This document shows, in pieces, positions 46,111-55,098 of a stretch of DNA of 64,000 bases (position 1 is the first letter of the stretch; each line of letters starts with the position of its first letter). This DNA comes from Gammaproteobacteria bacterium (GTDB lineage Bacteria > Pseudomonadota > Gammaproteobacteria > DSM-16500): contig JAHCAO010000005.1 of NCBI GenBank assembly GCA_019634835.1, forward strand, positions 62,001 to 126,000. The letters run 5' to 3'. The position numbers and the translations under genes were made by a program. The notes beneath the pieces are model-generated. The model made no database searches. It saw only the letters and a program-made list of their open reading frames with translations, and was not told where the DNA came from.

Positions 46111-47518
46111 GGTCGGATTTCTACATACAATATCCATCAGAACGCGACTGACGGTGTTCTACAGCCTAGCAGCATTTGTTTTATTAACTATCATTACGTT
46201 ATTTCTTTATTGGGAAACAGTAAATATTCTATATAAGGCTGACTACCAATTCTTATCTAATGAAGTTGAATCATTACAATACATATTACGTAATAAAAAA
46301 ATAGACTCGAACGTTATTAAACAAAATATCGTTGAGTTTCCCACTCAGATTAGTGATTCAATTTACCGATACTATACAAGAATCTATAATGAAAATAACC
46401 AAGTTATCATCGAAACTCCAGGCATGTCATCCATCTTACCACATGAAATTTTTCTAAAACCTTCTTTCAATCGTAACTATAAAAAAACACATAGGTGGTA
46501 TTCTAATCACCATGCTAATTATTTATTAGTACAATCCCCTGTTGCATTCGAGAATAATAAAATTGGTACCATTTTAATAGCATTAGATATCTCATATCAA
46601 CATATGATGATAAGTGATAGAAAATTTTTAATTATTGCTTTATTGGCCAGTATGTTATGTTCTCTTTTGTTAGGTTTTACCATTGCACATCGAGGAATGA
46701 AAAGTTTATATGTACTCACTGACACAGTTAAAACCATCACAGCAACATCACTACATCAAAGGATTGACCCTAAGTCACTACCTAAGGAATTGAATAAATT
46801 AGGCATCGCATTTAATCAAATGCTGGATAGGATAGAGTCTTCATTCACTAGATTAAAGCAATTTTCATCTGATCTTGCACATGAGCTTAGAATTCCAATT
46901 AATAATCTAGTAGGCGAAACTGAAATTACCTTATCACGCAATCACACAGTAGATGAATATCAACAAGTTTTAATATCAAATCTTGAAGAATTTCATCGTA
47001 TATCACAGTTGATTGAAAATATCTTATTTTTATCCCGCGCTGAAAATCCACAATTAGAAATTCAAAAGAATCTATTAAAGGTGGATGAAGAAATTGCTGT
47101 TGTATGTGATTATTATCAAGCAATGGCTGATGAAAAAAATATCTCTATTAGCATTGAAGGAAAAGCAGATCTGCATGTTAATTTGATCATGTTCCGCCGG
47201 ATGATAAGCAACATATTGTCTAATGCTTTAAAATATACTCCATCAAAAGGCTGGATACGCTTTGAAATCTCTACCATGAAAAATAATAATGTTCAAATCA
47301 TGTTACGTGATAATGGTATAGGGATTCCTATAGAGCACCAGCCCAAAATATTTGATCGCTTTTATCGAGTCGACACTGCACGATCACAGCATTCAGGAGG
47401 TATAGGACTAGGCTTAGCCATTGTAAAATCTATTGTTGATCTTCATCAGGGCCAAGTTTCTATTGATAGTGAACCTGAAATAGGAACCACTATTTGTGTA
47501 ATACTGCCTCAATCATAG
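46091..47518 (+). CDS. Membrane sensor histidine kinase (CusS-like)
   Basis: The 475-residue kinase pairs with the regulator just upstream. It has two membrane segments (about 23-43 and 175-200) around a periplasmic sensor of about 130 residues, a HAMP linker, the H-box with H264 in [11 protein letters not shown], an N-box [11 protein letters not shown], and ATP-lid motifs DNGIGIP and [13 protein letters not shown]. The arrangement and H-box style fit heavy-metal sensor kinases such as CusS. The start lies inside the regulator gene (20-base overlap), so the pair is translated together. The periplasmic domain lacks an evident Cys or Met cluster, so the signal is not certain. Confidence 0.92.
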   Translation: MFLRNAKVGFLHTISIRTRLTVFYSLAAFVLLTIITLFLYWETVNILYKADYQFLSNEVESLQYILRNKKIDSNVIKQNIVEFPTQISDSIYRYYTRIYNENNQVIIETPGMSSILPHEIFLKPSFNRNYKKTHRWYSNHHANYLLVQSPVAFENNKIGTILIALDISYQHMMISDRKFLIIALLASMLCSLLLGFTIAHRGMKSLYVLTDTVKTITATSLHQRIDPKSLPKELNKLGIAFNQMLDRIESSFTRLKQFSSDLAHELRIPINNLVGETEITLSRNHTVDEYQQVLISNLEEFHRISQLIENILFLSRAENPQLEIQKNLLKVDEEIAVVCDYYQAMADEKNISISIEGKADLHVNLIMFRRMISNILSNALKYTPSKGWIRFEISTMKNNNVQIMLRDNGIGIPIEHQPKIFDRFYRVDTARSQHSGGIGLGLAIVKSIVDLHQGQVSIDSEPEIGTTICVILPQS

Positions 47519-47629
47519 CAATTAAAAAATCTGACGACCATTTATCCTTCAAATGGCACTTACTGATAAATTAAGTTGAAGAAAAAAAGAAGTAGTTACA
47601 TAATCATGATCAACAAGATGGAGTTACAT

Positions 47630-48130
47630 ATGGCTACTATTACACTTAACGGATCTCTAATCCATACAATAGGAACATTGCCTGCAATTGGGTCACAGGC
47701 TCCTGATTTTATCGTTACAAAACCTGACCTTAGCGATATACAATTAAAAAATTATTTCGGCAAAAGAATCATTCTCAATATTTTTCCCAGCTTAGACACC
47801 CCTACTTGTGCTATGGCCATGCGCCAATTTAACGAAATTGCCTCTCAATTTAATAATGTAATGATATTATGTATTTCTAAAGATCTGCCATTTGCTCAAA
47901 AACGATTCTGCGCCACTGAACAATTACAAAATGTACACCCTGTTTCTGTTTTCCGTCATCCTGATTTTGGCGAAAAGTATGGAGTCACAATCATTGATGG
48001 TCCGTTAGCAGGCGTACTTTCCCGAGCAGTTGTTATCATCGATGAAACAGGGAAAATTTCGTATACTGAGCAAGTAAAAGAATTATCGGATGAACCGGAT
48101 TATTCTACGATGATTGATGCATTTAAATAG
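47630..48130 (+). CDS. tpx: Thiol peroxidase Tpx
   Basis: Tpx reduces peroxides using thioredoxin as electron donor. The frame is open from 47576, but MATITLNGSLIHTIG at 47630 with GGAG at 47620-47623 gives the standard 166 residues. The peroxidatic cysteine is C60 in LDTPTCAMAMRQF and the resolving cysteine is C94 in KRFCATEQ, the same spacing as E. coli Tpx. It follows the kinase gene by 111 bases and may be a separate transcript. Confidence 0.95.
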   Translation: MATITLNGSLIHTIGTLPAIGSQAPDFIVTKPDLSDIQLKNYFGKRIILNIFPSLDTPTCAMAMRQFNEIASQFNNVMILCISKDLPFAQKRFCATEQLQNVHPVSVFRHPDFGEKYGVTIIDGPLAGVLSRAVVIIDETGKISYTEQVKELSDEPDYSTMIDAFK

Positions 48131-48154
48131 CCAAAAAATAGCTTAGAGTCTTTA

Positions 48155-48200
48155 GGGTATGGGTGCATACGAGTTTTTTGCAACGAGAGGACCTTATATC
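48155..48200 (+). repeat. Dispersed GAGTTTTTTG repeat, copy 4
   Basis: GGGTGCATACGAGTTTTTTG followed by CAACGAGAGGACC matches the 26.7-kb element ends and the reversed copy at 38.6 kb. It lies between the convergent tpx and 540-aa genes. Confidence 0.7.
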
Positions 48201-49823
48201 CTAAGTCAAAATCTTAACAGCATGCCCTTCTATTAAAATAGCATTTTGTTTTAATTTTTCTTCTTCAGTTTGTAATATGGATGTCTTTAAGGGTTGCAGT
48301 TTATTTCCTTTTTCTAGCCCTAATAAATTCCTAATATGCTCTTTATCCGTTTCAGATACCATGTCCAATTCCAACATGGTGTTTACCATGCGTACAAAAG
48401 CAACATCATCCTCTGGCTTTAATGTTTTTCTCATTTCTTCTAGTCCTTTTGGTGTTGCTGAGAAGGAACAAGTAATCACATCTGCTGTCACATTACCTAT
48501 ACCATTTCCGATTTTCCCTAATACCCAAGCAAATAAGTTGGCAGAAACCGTGTTCATCACTCCTTCTGCCACAAGGCGTCCCAAACCACTCATCAGCAAA
48601 GTGCCAGCGGTGCTAAATACTGCTGATCCTGCTAAACCTCCAACAAAAAAGCCGCCCATACCCAATCCTCCTATAACAAGGTTCTTTGCTGCTTGCAACA
48701 TCACAGGAGCCGCCACATACTGCACTGCATAACCTGTTCCGACAGAAATTACATATTTCATGTTAGAAGGAGTATTCTTTTGCTTATCCAGTGCGGCTAG
48801 CTCCTGTTCTATCCACTGCTGAAACCCTTTGATCTGTCGATCTAGTATTTCACTATTTAATTTCTGGTCTTTTGTGCTTTCAACGACTCGATTAAGAATA
48901 GCTAGATAACGGTCCTTGTTTTCGCAAATAGTGATAACGTGGCTTGATAATAACCTTAGCCATTTTATTCTATCATCCAAAGAAATTTGATGAATGCTCT
49001 CTTGGTTCAGTGCACATAAGCATTGCCGAAAAAGCCTGCTTCGAGTGGGAGAAAGGAATTTATATTCGGGCTCGATTTTCCTAAGAGAAACTAGCAACAC
49101 AGCCGCACAAACATGCCAGGATCCCTCCATGGGATTTGAATTTTCATAGCTTTTTAGAATAAATTTTATAAAATTTAATATTTCAAGACGTTTAGGATTT
49201 TTTGAATGATAGCTACTGGCACTATATTCAACTTCCAATTTTTGCAGATTTTTTAATAATGCATTTAATACAGGTACGCCATGAACAAGATTATAAAAAT
49301 CTTCTGAATTTCTTTTAAAAATAGAGGCAATAGTAATGCGAATATGGATCAGCAAATCTTCCTTCTCTTTCCATATCAGGTTTTTATTTTTTTCTTTTAA
49401 TTTTTTATTCTGTTCTAGCTCTCTTATATCACCCGCTGGATACAGCTTATCAATATATTTATAAAACTCATTCAAATAAAATAAGCGTTCATCGTACCCA
49501 AATTGGTTAGCTTTACTAATGAGAAGTTTTTTCTTAATAAAGGTATAACGATCACTGCCCGAGGAAAAAATCCATCCTTCCCTTTTTTTTGGGGAGGCAC
49601 CACGATATTCACCAAATTTAATATCTGCCATTTCAAATACCAAGCCGCCTATTAAAACATTCATGATATTCTCAGGAAGATCTGTGATTTGAGATGTTTG
49701 ATTAGCTAATTGATCATATAAAGCAATAAAGGAAAGGCGCTTGGGATTAGTCCCTGAATACTGCTCAGATTCATCAGCTAAAGCAAAAAGGTCCTTCAAA
49801 CACGGAGAGAAATAAGACATCAT
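48201..49823 (-). CDS. Orphan 540-aa protein with glycine-zipper membrane region (possible effector)
   Basis: Not recognised. Residues 1 to about 350 are soluble and helical with charged stretches (EQNKKLKEKNKNLIWKEKED). Residues about 365-440 form a Gly/Ala-rich hydrophobic region with repeated GxxxG spacing (GGLGMGGFFVGGLAGSAVF, LLMSGLGRLVAEGV), the kind of segment that inserts into membranes as a hairpin. The C-terminus contains LQTEEEKLKQN about 20 residues from the end, resembling the Glu-rich E-block seen in many Dot/Icm substrates. There is no cleavable signal peptide. Starts MM at 49823/49820 are equivalent. It is monocistronic with 262 non-coding bases upstream. An effector role is inference only. 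Confidence 0.6.
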   Translation of the reverse strand: MMSYFSPCLKDLFALADESEQYSGTNPKRLSFIALYDQLANQTSQITDLPENIMNVLIGGLVFEMADIKFGEYRGASPKKREGWIFSSGSDRYTFIKKKLLISKANQFGYDERLFYLNEFYKYIDKLYPAGDIRELEQNKKLKEKNKNLIWKEKEDLLIHIRITIASIFKRNSEDFYNLVHGVPVLNALLKNLQKLEVEYSASSYHSKNPKRLEILNFIKFILKSYENSNPMEGSWHVCAAVLLVSLRKIEPEYKFLSPTRSRLFRQCLCALNQESIHQISLDDRIKWLRLLSSHVITICENKDRYLAILNRVVESTKDQKLNSEILDRQIKGFQQWIEQELAALDKQKNTPSNMKYVISVGTGYAVQYVAAPVMLQAAKNLVIGGLGMGGFFVGGLAGSAVFSTAGTLLMSGLGRLVAEGVMNTVSANLFAWVLGKIGNGIGNVTADVITCSFSATPKGLEEMRKTLKPEDDVAFVRMVNTMLELDMVSETDKEHIRNLLGLEKGNKLQPLKTSILQTEEEKLKQNAILIEGHAVKILT

Positions 49824-50085
49824 TATCTTCCTGATCTTAATGAATTGATTTACAAAGTTTATAACAAAAGAAATTAAGGAAATCTTAACTGGATGTATTC
49901 GCTGTTAATCTCAGGGCAATCTCACTAAAGATCATGAAATGATCACTTTTTTAAGATACTTACTATTTGACGCGGAAAATTGATCTAGCCCAACTTGTTA
50001 TTGAAGTTATAAAAATAAACAAAAGAAGCCGTGGGTGTAAACGATATATTAAAGGAGATAACGCCAATCTTAATTTTTCAACGGG

Positions 50086-51534
50086 TTAAACCGAACGGTT
50101 ACTATTAAATAGATCACTCAAGGTAACAACACCATCAATCTGCTCTTCAGAATAAATTGAGCTTTTAAAGCCACTTGCACATATCATCGCCAAAAATACC
50201 TGCTTATTAGTTCCTGTTTTTTCCCTAAAAACTTCAACTTTTTTCTTTAGGTTTTTTGCATATTGTTTATCAATAGAATATTGTTGATCTGTGTATTTGA
50301 TCTCACACACGGTAATAGCATTATCACTTCTCTCAATTACCAGATCAATTTGTGCACCTTCTGCTAAGTTTTTACGAGGAATAAAACGCCATGCACTCAC
50401 TTGACCAGTCGCTTTAATATTTAACGCATGAATAATATGATCTACGTGTTTCATACAAACAGCTTCAAACGCATATCCTGACCAAGCATAATAAGATGGC
50501 CTTTGACTCTGATTAAGCCAATAATCTGGTGCAAATTTTTTCTGCTTTTGAGATCCAATCCATTGCAAATAAAATAGGCAAAACTCATCTACTAATTTGT
50601 AATACTCCCCTGTAGAACGCCCCCATGGAATATTTTCTTCAATAAAACCCGCCTCTTTCAAATCTTGTAACCTCTTAGTTAAACGTCCACCTCCTGATGA
50701 GAGATTCGCATCAATTTTTAATTCAGCTCGTCTAGCACCTTCTTTGCGTTGTGCAATTAATTTTACAAGCTCTATATAGGCATCTGCATTTTCAAATAAA
50801 GATTCAAATAATTTATTAAATTCATTTTGCAATGGAGCTTCTTTAGTAAAAAAGATATTTTGTATATTTTGTTCCGCAGTAAGACCACGTTCTATATATT
50901 TCAAATAGTAAGGAACACCACCTAACGCCATATACAAAGATAAAACATGCTTTTGAGTTAATTTAATGTTTCTACTTTTTAAAAATTCATCTGTTTCAGC
51001 AAGGTTAAACGATAACAATTTAATCGAACGTGTTACTCTATTATGCAAGCCGCCTTTATTATTGATAATTTTCCTAATTAACCATGATGCAGATGACCCA
51101 CAAACAACCAATATAACATTTGGCATTTTTGACCAATTACGATTCCAATAATAATCTATCTCCTCAAGCAAACCTGATCTTCTAGTTGCCATCCATGGTA
51201 GCTCATCAAGGAACACTACAACTTTTTCTTGATGTTTGGAAAGTTGCTTGTGAAGGATACCAAAAGCTTCATCCCAATTCTTTGGTGTTGCTAAGGTTAT
51301 ATTATCTAGAAATGTTTCTGATATGGCCTCTGCAAATTTTTTCAGTTGTTTCTTTTGACTGCCATGTTGCAATCCTGAGGCATGTAACAGTTTGCATTTT
51401 TTGCTAGTAAAAAACTCTCGTATTAGATATGTCTTGCCGACACGCCGCCGTCCATAAACAACCATAAATTCGGCCTCATTCGAGCTATAGACCTTATTGA
51501 GGAGTTTTAACTCTTTTGTTCTACCAATAATCAT
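50086..51534 (-). CDS. Archaeal-type AAA ATPase (ATPase_2 plus DUF234)
   Basis: A 482-residue NTPase of the family common in archaea and scattered in bacteria. MIIGRTKELKLL leads to the Walker A GRRRVGKTYLIREFF, Walker B is VVFLDELPWM, and a winged-helix region (about 270-330) precedes a DUF234/PD-(D/E)XK-like C-terminus with EAVCMKHV, IDLVIE and VCEIKYTDQQYSI, the pattern of a nuclease-fold core. The frame is open to a GTG at 51555, but the ATG at 51534 has AGGAG five bases upstream. Upstream are four copies of a 17-bp repeat. The role of the family is unclear; proposals include DNA repair and mobile or defence functions. Confidence 0.88.
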   Translation of the reverse strand: MIIGRTKELKLLNKVYSSNEAEFMVVYGRRRVGKTYLIREFFTSKKCKLLHASGLQHGSQKKQLKKFAEAISETFLDNITLATPKNWDEAFGILHKQLSKHQEKVVVFLDELPWMATRRSGLLEEIDYYWNRNWSKMPNVILVVCGSSASWLIRKIINNKGGLHNRVTRSIKLLSFNLAETDEFLKSRNIKLTQKHVLSLYMALGGVPYYLKYIERGLTAEQNIQNIFFTKEAPLQNEFNKLFESLFENADAYIELVKLIAQRKEGARRAELKIDANLSSGGGRLTKRLQDLKEAGFIEENIPWGRSTGEYYKLVDEFCLFYLQWIGSQKQKKFAPDYWLNQSQRPSYYAWSGYAFEAVCMKHVDHIIHALNIKATGQVSAWRFIPRKNLAEGAQIDLVIERSDNAITVCEIKYTDQQYSIDKQYAKNLKKKVEVFREKTGTNKQVFLAMICASGFKSSIYSEEQIDGVVTLSDLFNSNRSV

Positions 51535-51543
51535 ATGTTCTCC

Positions 51544-51641
51544 TAGATGGGCCACTTATAGGATAATTATAAGTGGCCCATCTAATTTTATCAATTGAAA
51601 TAGATGGGCCACATATGAAAAGACTATAAGTGGCCCATCTA
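51544..51641. promoter_or_regulatory. Two paired 17-bp inverted repeats upstream of the ATPase gene
   Basis: TATAAGTGGCCCATCTA or its complement occurs at 51544-51560 (reverse), 51568-51584 (forward), 51601-51617 (reverse, about four changes at one end) and 51625-51641 (forward). Each reverse/forward pair is separated by exactly seven bases, and the two 41-bp units lie 16 bases apart. The first abuts the ATPase ribosome binding site. This is the architecture of a doubled operator, or of a recognition site for the encoded protein. Confidence 0.85.
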
Positions 51642-52039
51642 TTCTTCTATTCATTTCGTCAGGCACGAAGTAATTTTGCATAATTCGATTCTTAATTTCG
51701 CAATTGAATAGAAAAGTATCAATCGCTTGCTAAACACAGTGATAGCGCACAATATGACTCTCATAAATAGCGGGTTGTGGTTAGGAGCAAAATTTGAGTA
51801 AAACCAAATCCAAAAATGTAATGTAATTGCTCATAAAATTAAATGGAAATAGATAAAAAAACATTTAGGATTCTCTTTTAATTCAGCTAGAATAGCTATT
51901 ATCCTACATGGGATTATACAACCATTTATCTTCTAGGGCTTGATATCTTAATAGCATTCTCTAGGATTTGCTGTTGTTTTTTTAAGTTATGGACCTGCCT
52001 CAAACGGCAAAACTCATTTGATTAATAGGACACATAAGC
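51642..52039. other. 398-base non-coding stretch before the thiolase gene
   Basis: AT-rich sequence between the paired repeats and the thiolase gene. I see no gene, RNA or clear terminator. Confidence 0.6.
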
Positions 52040-53224
52040 ATGCAAAGGGATCCTGTTGTTATTGTTAGTATCGCTAGAACACCATTGGGAAATCTTTTAG
52101 GCGAATTAAAAGATTTCTCTAGCAATCAGCTTGGCGCTCATGTCATTCAAGCGGTTGTTGAACGCGCTAACCTCCAGCCATCTGATATTCATGAAGTCAT
52201 CATGGGTTGTGTTCTCCCTGCTGGTCAAGGACAAGCGCCAGCAAGACAAGCTGCTATCAAGGCCAAGATTCCCACTAGCACACCATGCACTACTATTAAC
52301 AAAGTCTGCGGCTCTGGCATGAAATCTGTCATGTTCGCCCATGATATGCTGCTTGTTAATTCAACTGATATCGTTATTGCTGGTGGCATGGAGAGTATGA
52401 CAAATGCACCCTATCTGTTGCTGAAAGCCAGGCAAGGCTATCGTCTTGGTCATGGACAGCTTATAGATCATATGATGCTGGATGGCCTGGAAGATGCTTA
52501 CGATAAAGGTCAAGCCATGGGTATTTTTGCTGAACAAACAGTTCAGCAATATGGATTCACTCGTAAACAACAAGATGATTATGCATTAAGCTCTTTCGAG
52601 CGAGCACAATACGCTACACGCGAAAAATTGTTTGCTAATGAAATTGCTCCTCTTACACTTCAGACTAAACAAGGGGAACAACTTATTGAAAAAGACGAGC
52701 ATCCCTTCAGTGTGAATCCTGAAAAAATTCCTATCTTATCTCCCGCTTTTGTAAAAAATGGAACTGTAACAGCAGGAAACGCTAGCTCTATCTCGGATGG
52801 AGCTGCCGCACTCGTATTAATGCGATTGTCTGAAGCAGAAAAACGTGGCATTAAACCCATTGCTCAAATCCTTGGACACAGTTCGCACGCAAAAGCACCA
52901 AGCGAATTTACCACTGCACCGATCGACGCAATACGCAAGTTAATGGAAAAAACCCATTGGACTGGAAATGATATTGATTTATTTGAAATCAATGAAGCAT
53001 TCGCAGTAGTGACGCTTGCTGTCATGCATGATTTAAAAATTCCTCGTGAAAAAGTCAATGTGCATGGTGGTTCCATCGCACTAGGACATCCCATTGGTGC
53101 AAGTGGTGCCCGCATTTTAGTGACTCTGCTCGCAGCATTGCAACAAAACGGATTGCAGCGCGGCATCGCATCATTATGCATTGGTGGTGGTGAAGCGACT
53201 GCTATCGCTATTGAGATGTATTAA
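52040..53224 (+). CDS. Acetyl-CoA C-acetyltransferase (thiolase)
   Basis: Thiolase II condenses two acetyl-CoA to acetoacetyl-CoA or runs in reverse. The 394-residue protein has the nucleophile C90 in NKVCGSGMKSVM, H350 in GGSIALGHPIGASGAR and C380 in SLCIGGGEATA. ENFEINEAF-type block is seen as LFEINEAFAVV. It starts an operon with ETF-QO, one base apart. Likely roles are acetoacetate handling at the end of leucine and ketone-body breakdown, or supply of acetoacetyl-CoA for PHA synthesis. Substrate range is not certain from sequence. Confidence 0.94.
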   Translation: MQRDPVVIVSIARTPLGNLLGELKDFSSNQLGAHVIQAVVERANLQPSDIHEVIMGCVLPAGQGQAPARQAAIKAKIPTSTPCTTINKVCGSGMKSVMFAHDMLLVNSTDIVIAGGMESMTNAPYLLLKARQGYRLGHGQLIDHMMLDGLEDAYDKGQAMGIFAEQTVQQYGFTRKQQDDYALSSFERAQYATREKLFANEIAPLTLQTKQGEQLIEKDEHPFSVNPEKIPILSPAFVKNGTVTAGNASSISDGAAALVLMRLSEAEKRGIKPIAQILGHSSHAKAPSEFTTAPIDAIRKLMEKTHWTGNDIDLFEINEAFAVVTLAVMHDLKIPREKVNVHGGSIALGHPIGASGARILVTLLAALQQNGLQRGIASLCIGGGEATAIAIEMY

Positions 53225-53225
53225 T

Positions 53226-54857
53226 ATGACTCGTGAAAGCATGGACTTTGATATTGTCATTGTAGGCGCAGGACCTGCCGGACTCTCTGCCAGTATCCGT
53301 TTAGCGCAGCTTGCACAGCAACATAACCATCCATTGACTATTTGCATTATTGATAAAGGTGAACAAGTAGGTGCACATATTCTCTCAGGAGCGGTGCTGG
53401 AGCCTCGAGCATTAAATGAATTAATCCCAGATTGGCAAAATAAAAATCCACCTCTGCATACACCTGTCGTACAAGACCAATTTCTTTTCTTGACCCAAAA
53501 AAGATCGTTTCGATTACCCACTCCGCCACAAATGCGCAATCACGGAAATTACATCATTAGCTTAGGGCTCTTTTGTCGTTGGTTAGCAGAACAAGCAGAA
53601 AATTTAGGTGTCAATATATTCCCTGGTTTCGCCGCAACAGAAATTCTTTACGAGAATAATCGTGTCTGTGGTATTGTGACCGGCGATAAAGGTGTGGATA
53701 GACAAGGGCAACCTAAATCAAATTATCAACCAGGTATTGAATTACGTGCAAAACAAGTCATTTTTGCTGAAGGCTGCCGAGGTTCATTGACACAAACACT
53801 TTTCTCATATCATCACTTACGAGATAGTATTGACCCACAAACTTACGGCCTTGGTTTAAAAGAATTATGGGAAATACCTGCAGAGCTGCATCAAGCAGGT
53901 AAAGTCGTTCACTCCATTGGCTGGCCTCTTGACCACGACACTTATGGCGGTTCATTCGTTTATCATTTAGGAAAAAATAGGTTGGCTATCGGTTTTGTGG
54001 TAGGCTTAGATTATAAGAACCCTTACCTCAATCCTTATGAAGAATTCCAACGTTTTAAAACACATCCATCTATTCGTCCTCTGCTTGAGAAAGGGAACCG
54101 CATTGCTTATGGCGCTCGTACACTAATAGAAGGTGGTCTCCAATCTATTCCTAAGCTAACATTCCCAGGCGGATTAATTATTGGTGATGCAGCAGGATTT
54201 TTGAATGTTGCTAAAATTAAAGGCATTCACAATGCAATGAAATCTGCCATGGTCGCTGCTGAAAACCTCTTCCTTATGTTACAAAAAACCACTGCAACAG
54301 AATGCGTCAACTATCCTAAAAACCTTAAGAGTAGTTGGTTATGGAAAGAATTGTATACAGTCCGCAATATTCGTCCATCATTGCGATGGGGATTATGGCC
54401 AGGCCTTATTTACTCAGCCATTGATACTTATATTTTTCGTGGTCATGCCCCATGGACATTTAAGCACCACACACCTGATAATCAATCGCTAAAAAAATCA
54501 GCTCAATGCAAAAAAATCGAATATCCCAAGCATGATAATAAAATCACTTTTGACTTATCTACCTCTGTTTTTTTCGCCAATGTTTCATATGATGAAAATC
54601 AACCTTACCATTTGAAGCTAAAAGATAGACACAGCGTGCCTATTACTATCAACCTCCGCGAATATGCTGCCCCAGAGACGCGCTATTGCCCAGCTGGAGT
54701 ATATGAAACACGATACAATGAAAAAAATGAACCCCGCTTACAAATCAATGGCGGTAATTGTATCCACTGCAAAGCATGTGATATTAAAGATCCCACACAA
54801 AACATTGTTTGGACTCCATCAGAAGGCGGTAGCGGCCCGAATTATGAAATGATGTGA
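53226..54857 (+). CDS. Electron transfer flavoprotein-ubiquinone oxidoreductase
   Basis: ETF-QO takes electrons from EtfAB and reduces ubiquinone in the inner membrane. The 543-residue length is close to the family. FAD motif DIVIVGAGPAGLSASIRLAQ begins at about residue 8. LRWGLWPGLIYSAID is in the membrane-facing region, and the 4Fe-4S cysteines are in RYCPAGVYE and NCIHCKACDIKDP, followed by PSEGGSGPNY. The frame is open from 53181, but the ATG at 53226, one base after the thiolase stop, gives the normal N-terminus and suggests translational coupling. With etfAB (40.7-42.4 kb) it completes the electron path from acyl-CoA dehydrogenases. Confidence 0.95.
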   Translation: MTRESMDFDIVIVGAGPAGLSASIRLAQLAQQHNHPLTICIIDKGEQVGAHILSGAVLEPRALNELIPDWQNKNPPLHTPVVQDQFLFLTQKRSFRLPTPPQMRNHGNYIISLGLFCRWLAEQAENLGVNIFPGFAATEILYENNRVCGIVTGDKGVDRQGQPKSNYQPGIELRAKQVIFAEGCRGSLTQTLFSYHHLRDSIDPQTYGLGLKELWEIPAELHQAGKVVHSIGWPLDHDTYGGSFVYHLGKNRLAIGFVVGLDYKNPYLNPYEEFQRFKTHPSIRPLLEKGNRIAYGARTLIEGGLQSIPKLTFPGGLIIGDAAGFLNVAKIKGIHNAMKSAMVAAENLFLMLQKTTATECVNYPKNLKSSWLWKELYTVRNIRPSLRWGLWPGLIYSAIDTYIFRGHAPWTFKHHTPDNQSLKKSAQCKKIEYPKHDNKITFDLSTSVFFANVSYDENQPYHLKLKDRHSVPITINLREYAAPETRYCPAGVYETRYNEKNEPRLQINGGNCIHCKACDIKDPTQNIVWTPSEGGSGPNYEMM

Positions 54858-55098
54858 TGACACGTAAACTGAAATAAATTTTTGGTAAAGTTCTAAATTC
54901 GAACAAATAGCATCATTGTTTTTTCTGCACAGTATTACTAGTGGTAAGTGTCAATTTAACCCCACTATAGCGCTATATGATGATATTTGAGTAATTTGTA
55001 ATAATTATTCTGATAGAGAAGAATAAGGCAGATAATAGCTGGTTGGTTAAGTTCAGTAATGCAAATAAGAAAAGAGCTATAATAGTTAGCTGATTGCT

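Noticed and set aside
51535..51555. GTG start for the AAA ATPase
   Set aside because: Adds seven residues lying inside the operator-like repeat; the ATG at 51534 has a proper Shine-Dalgarno sequence.
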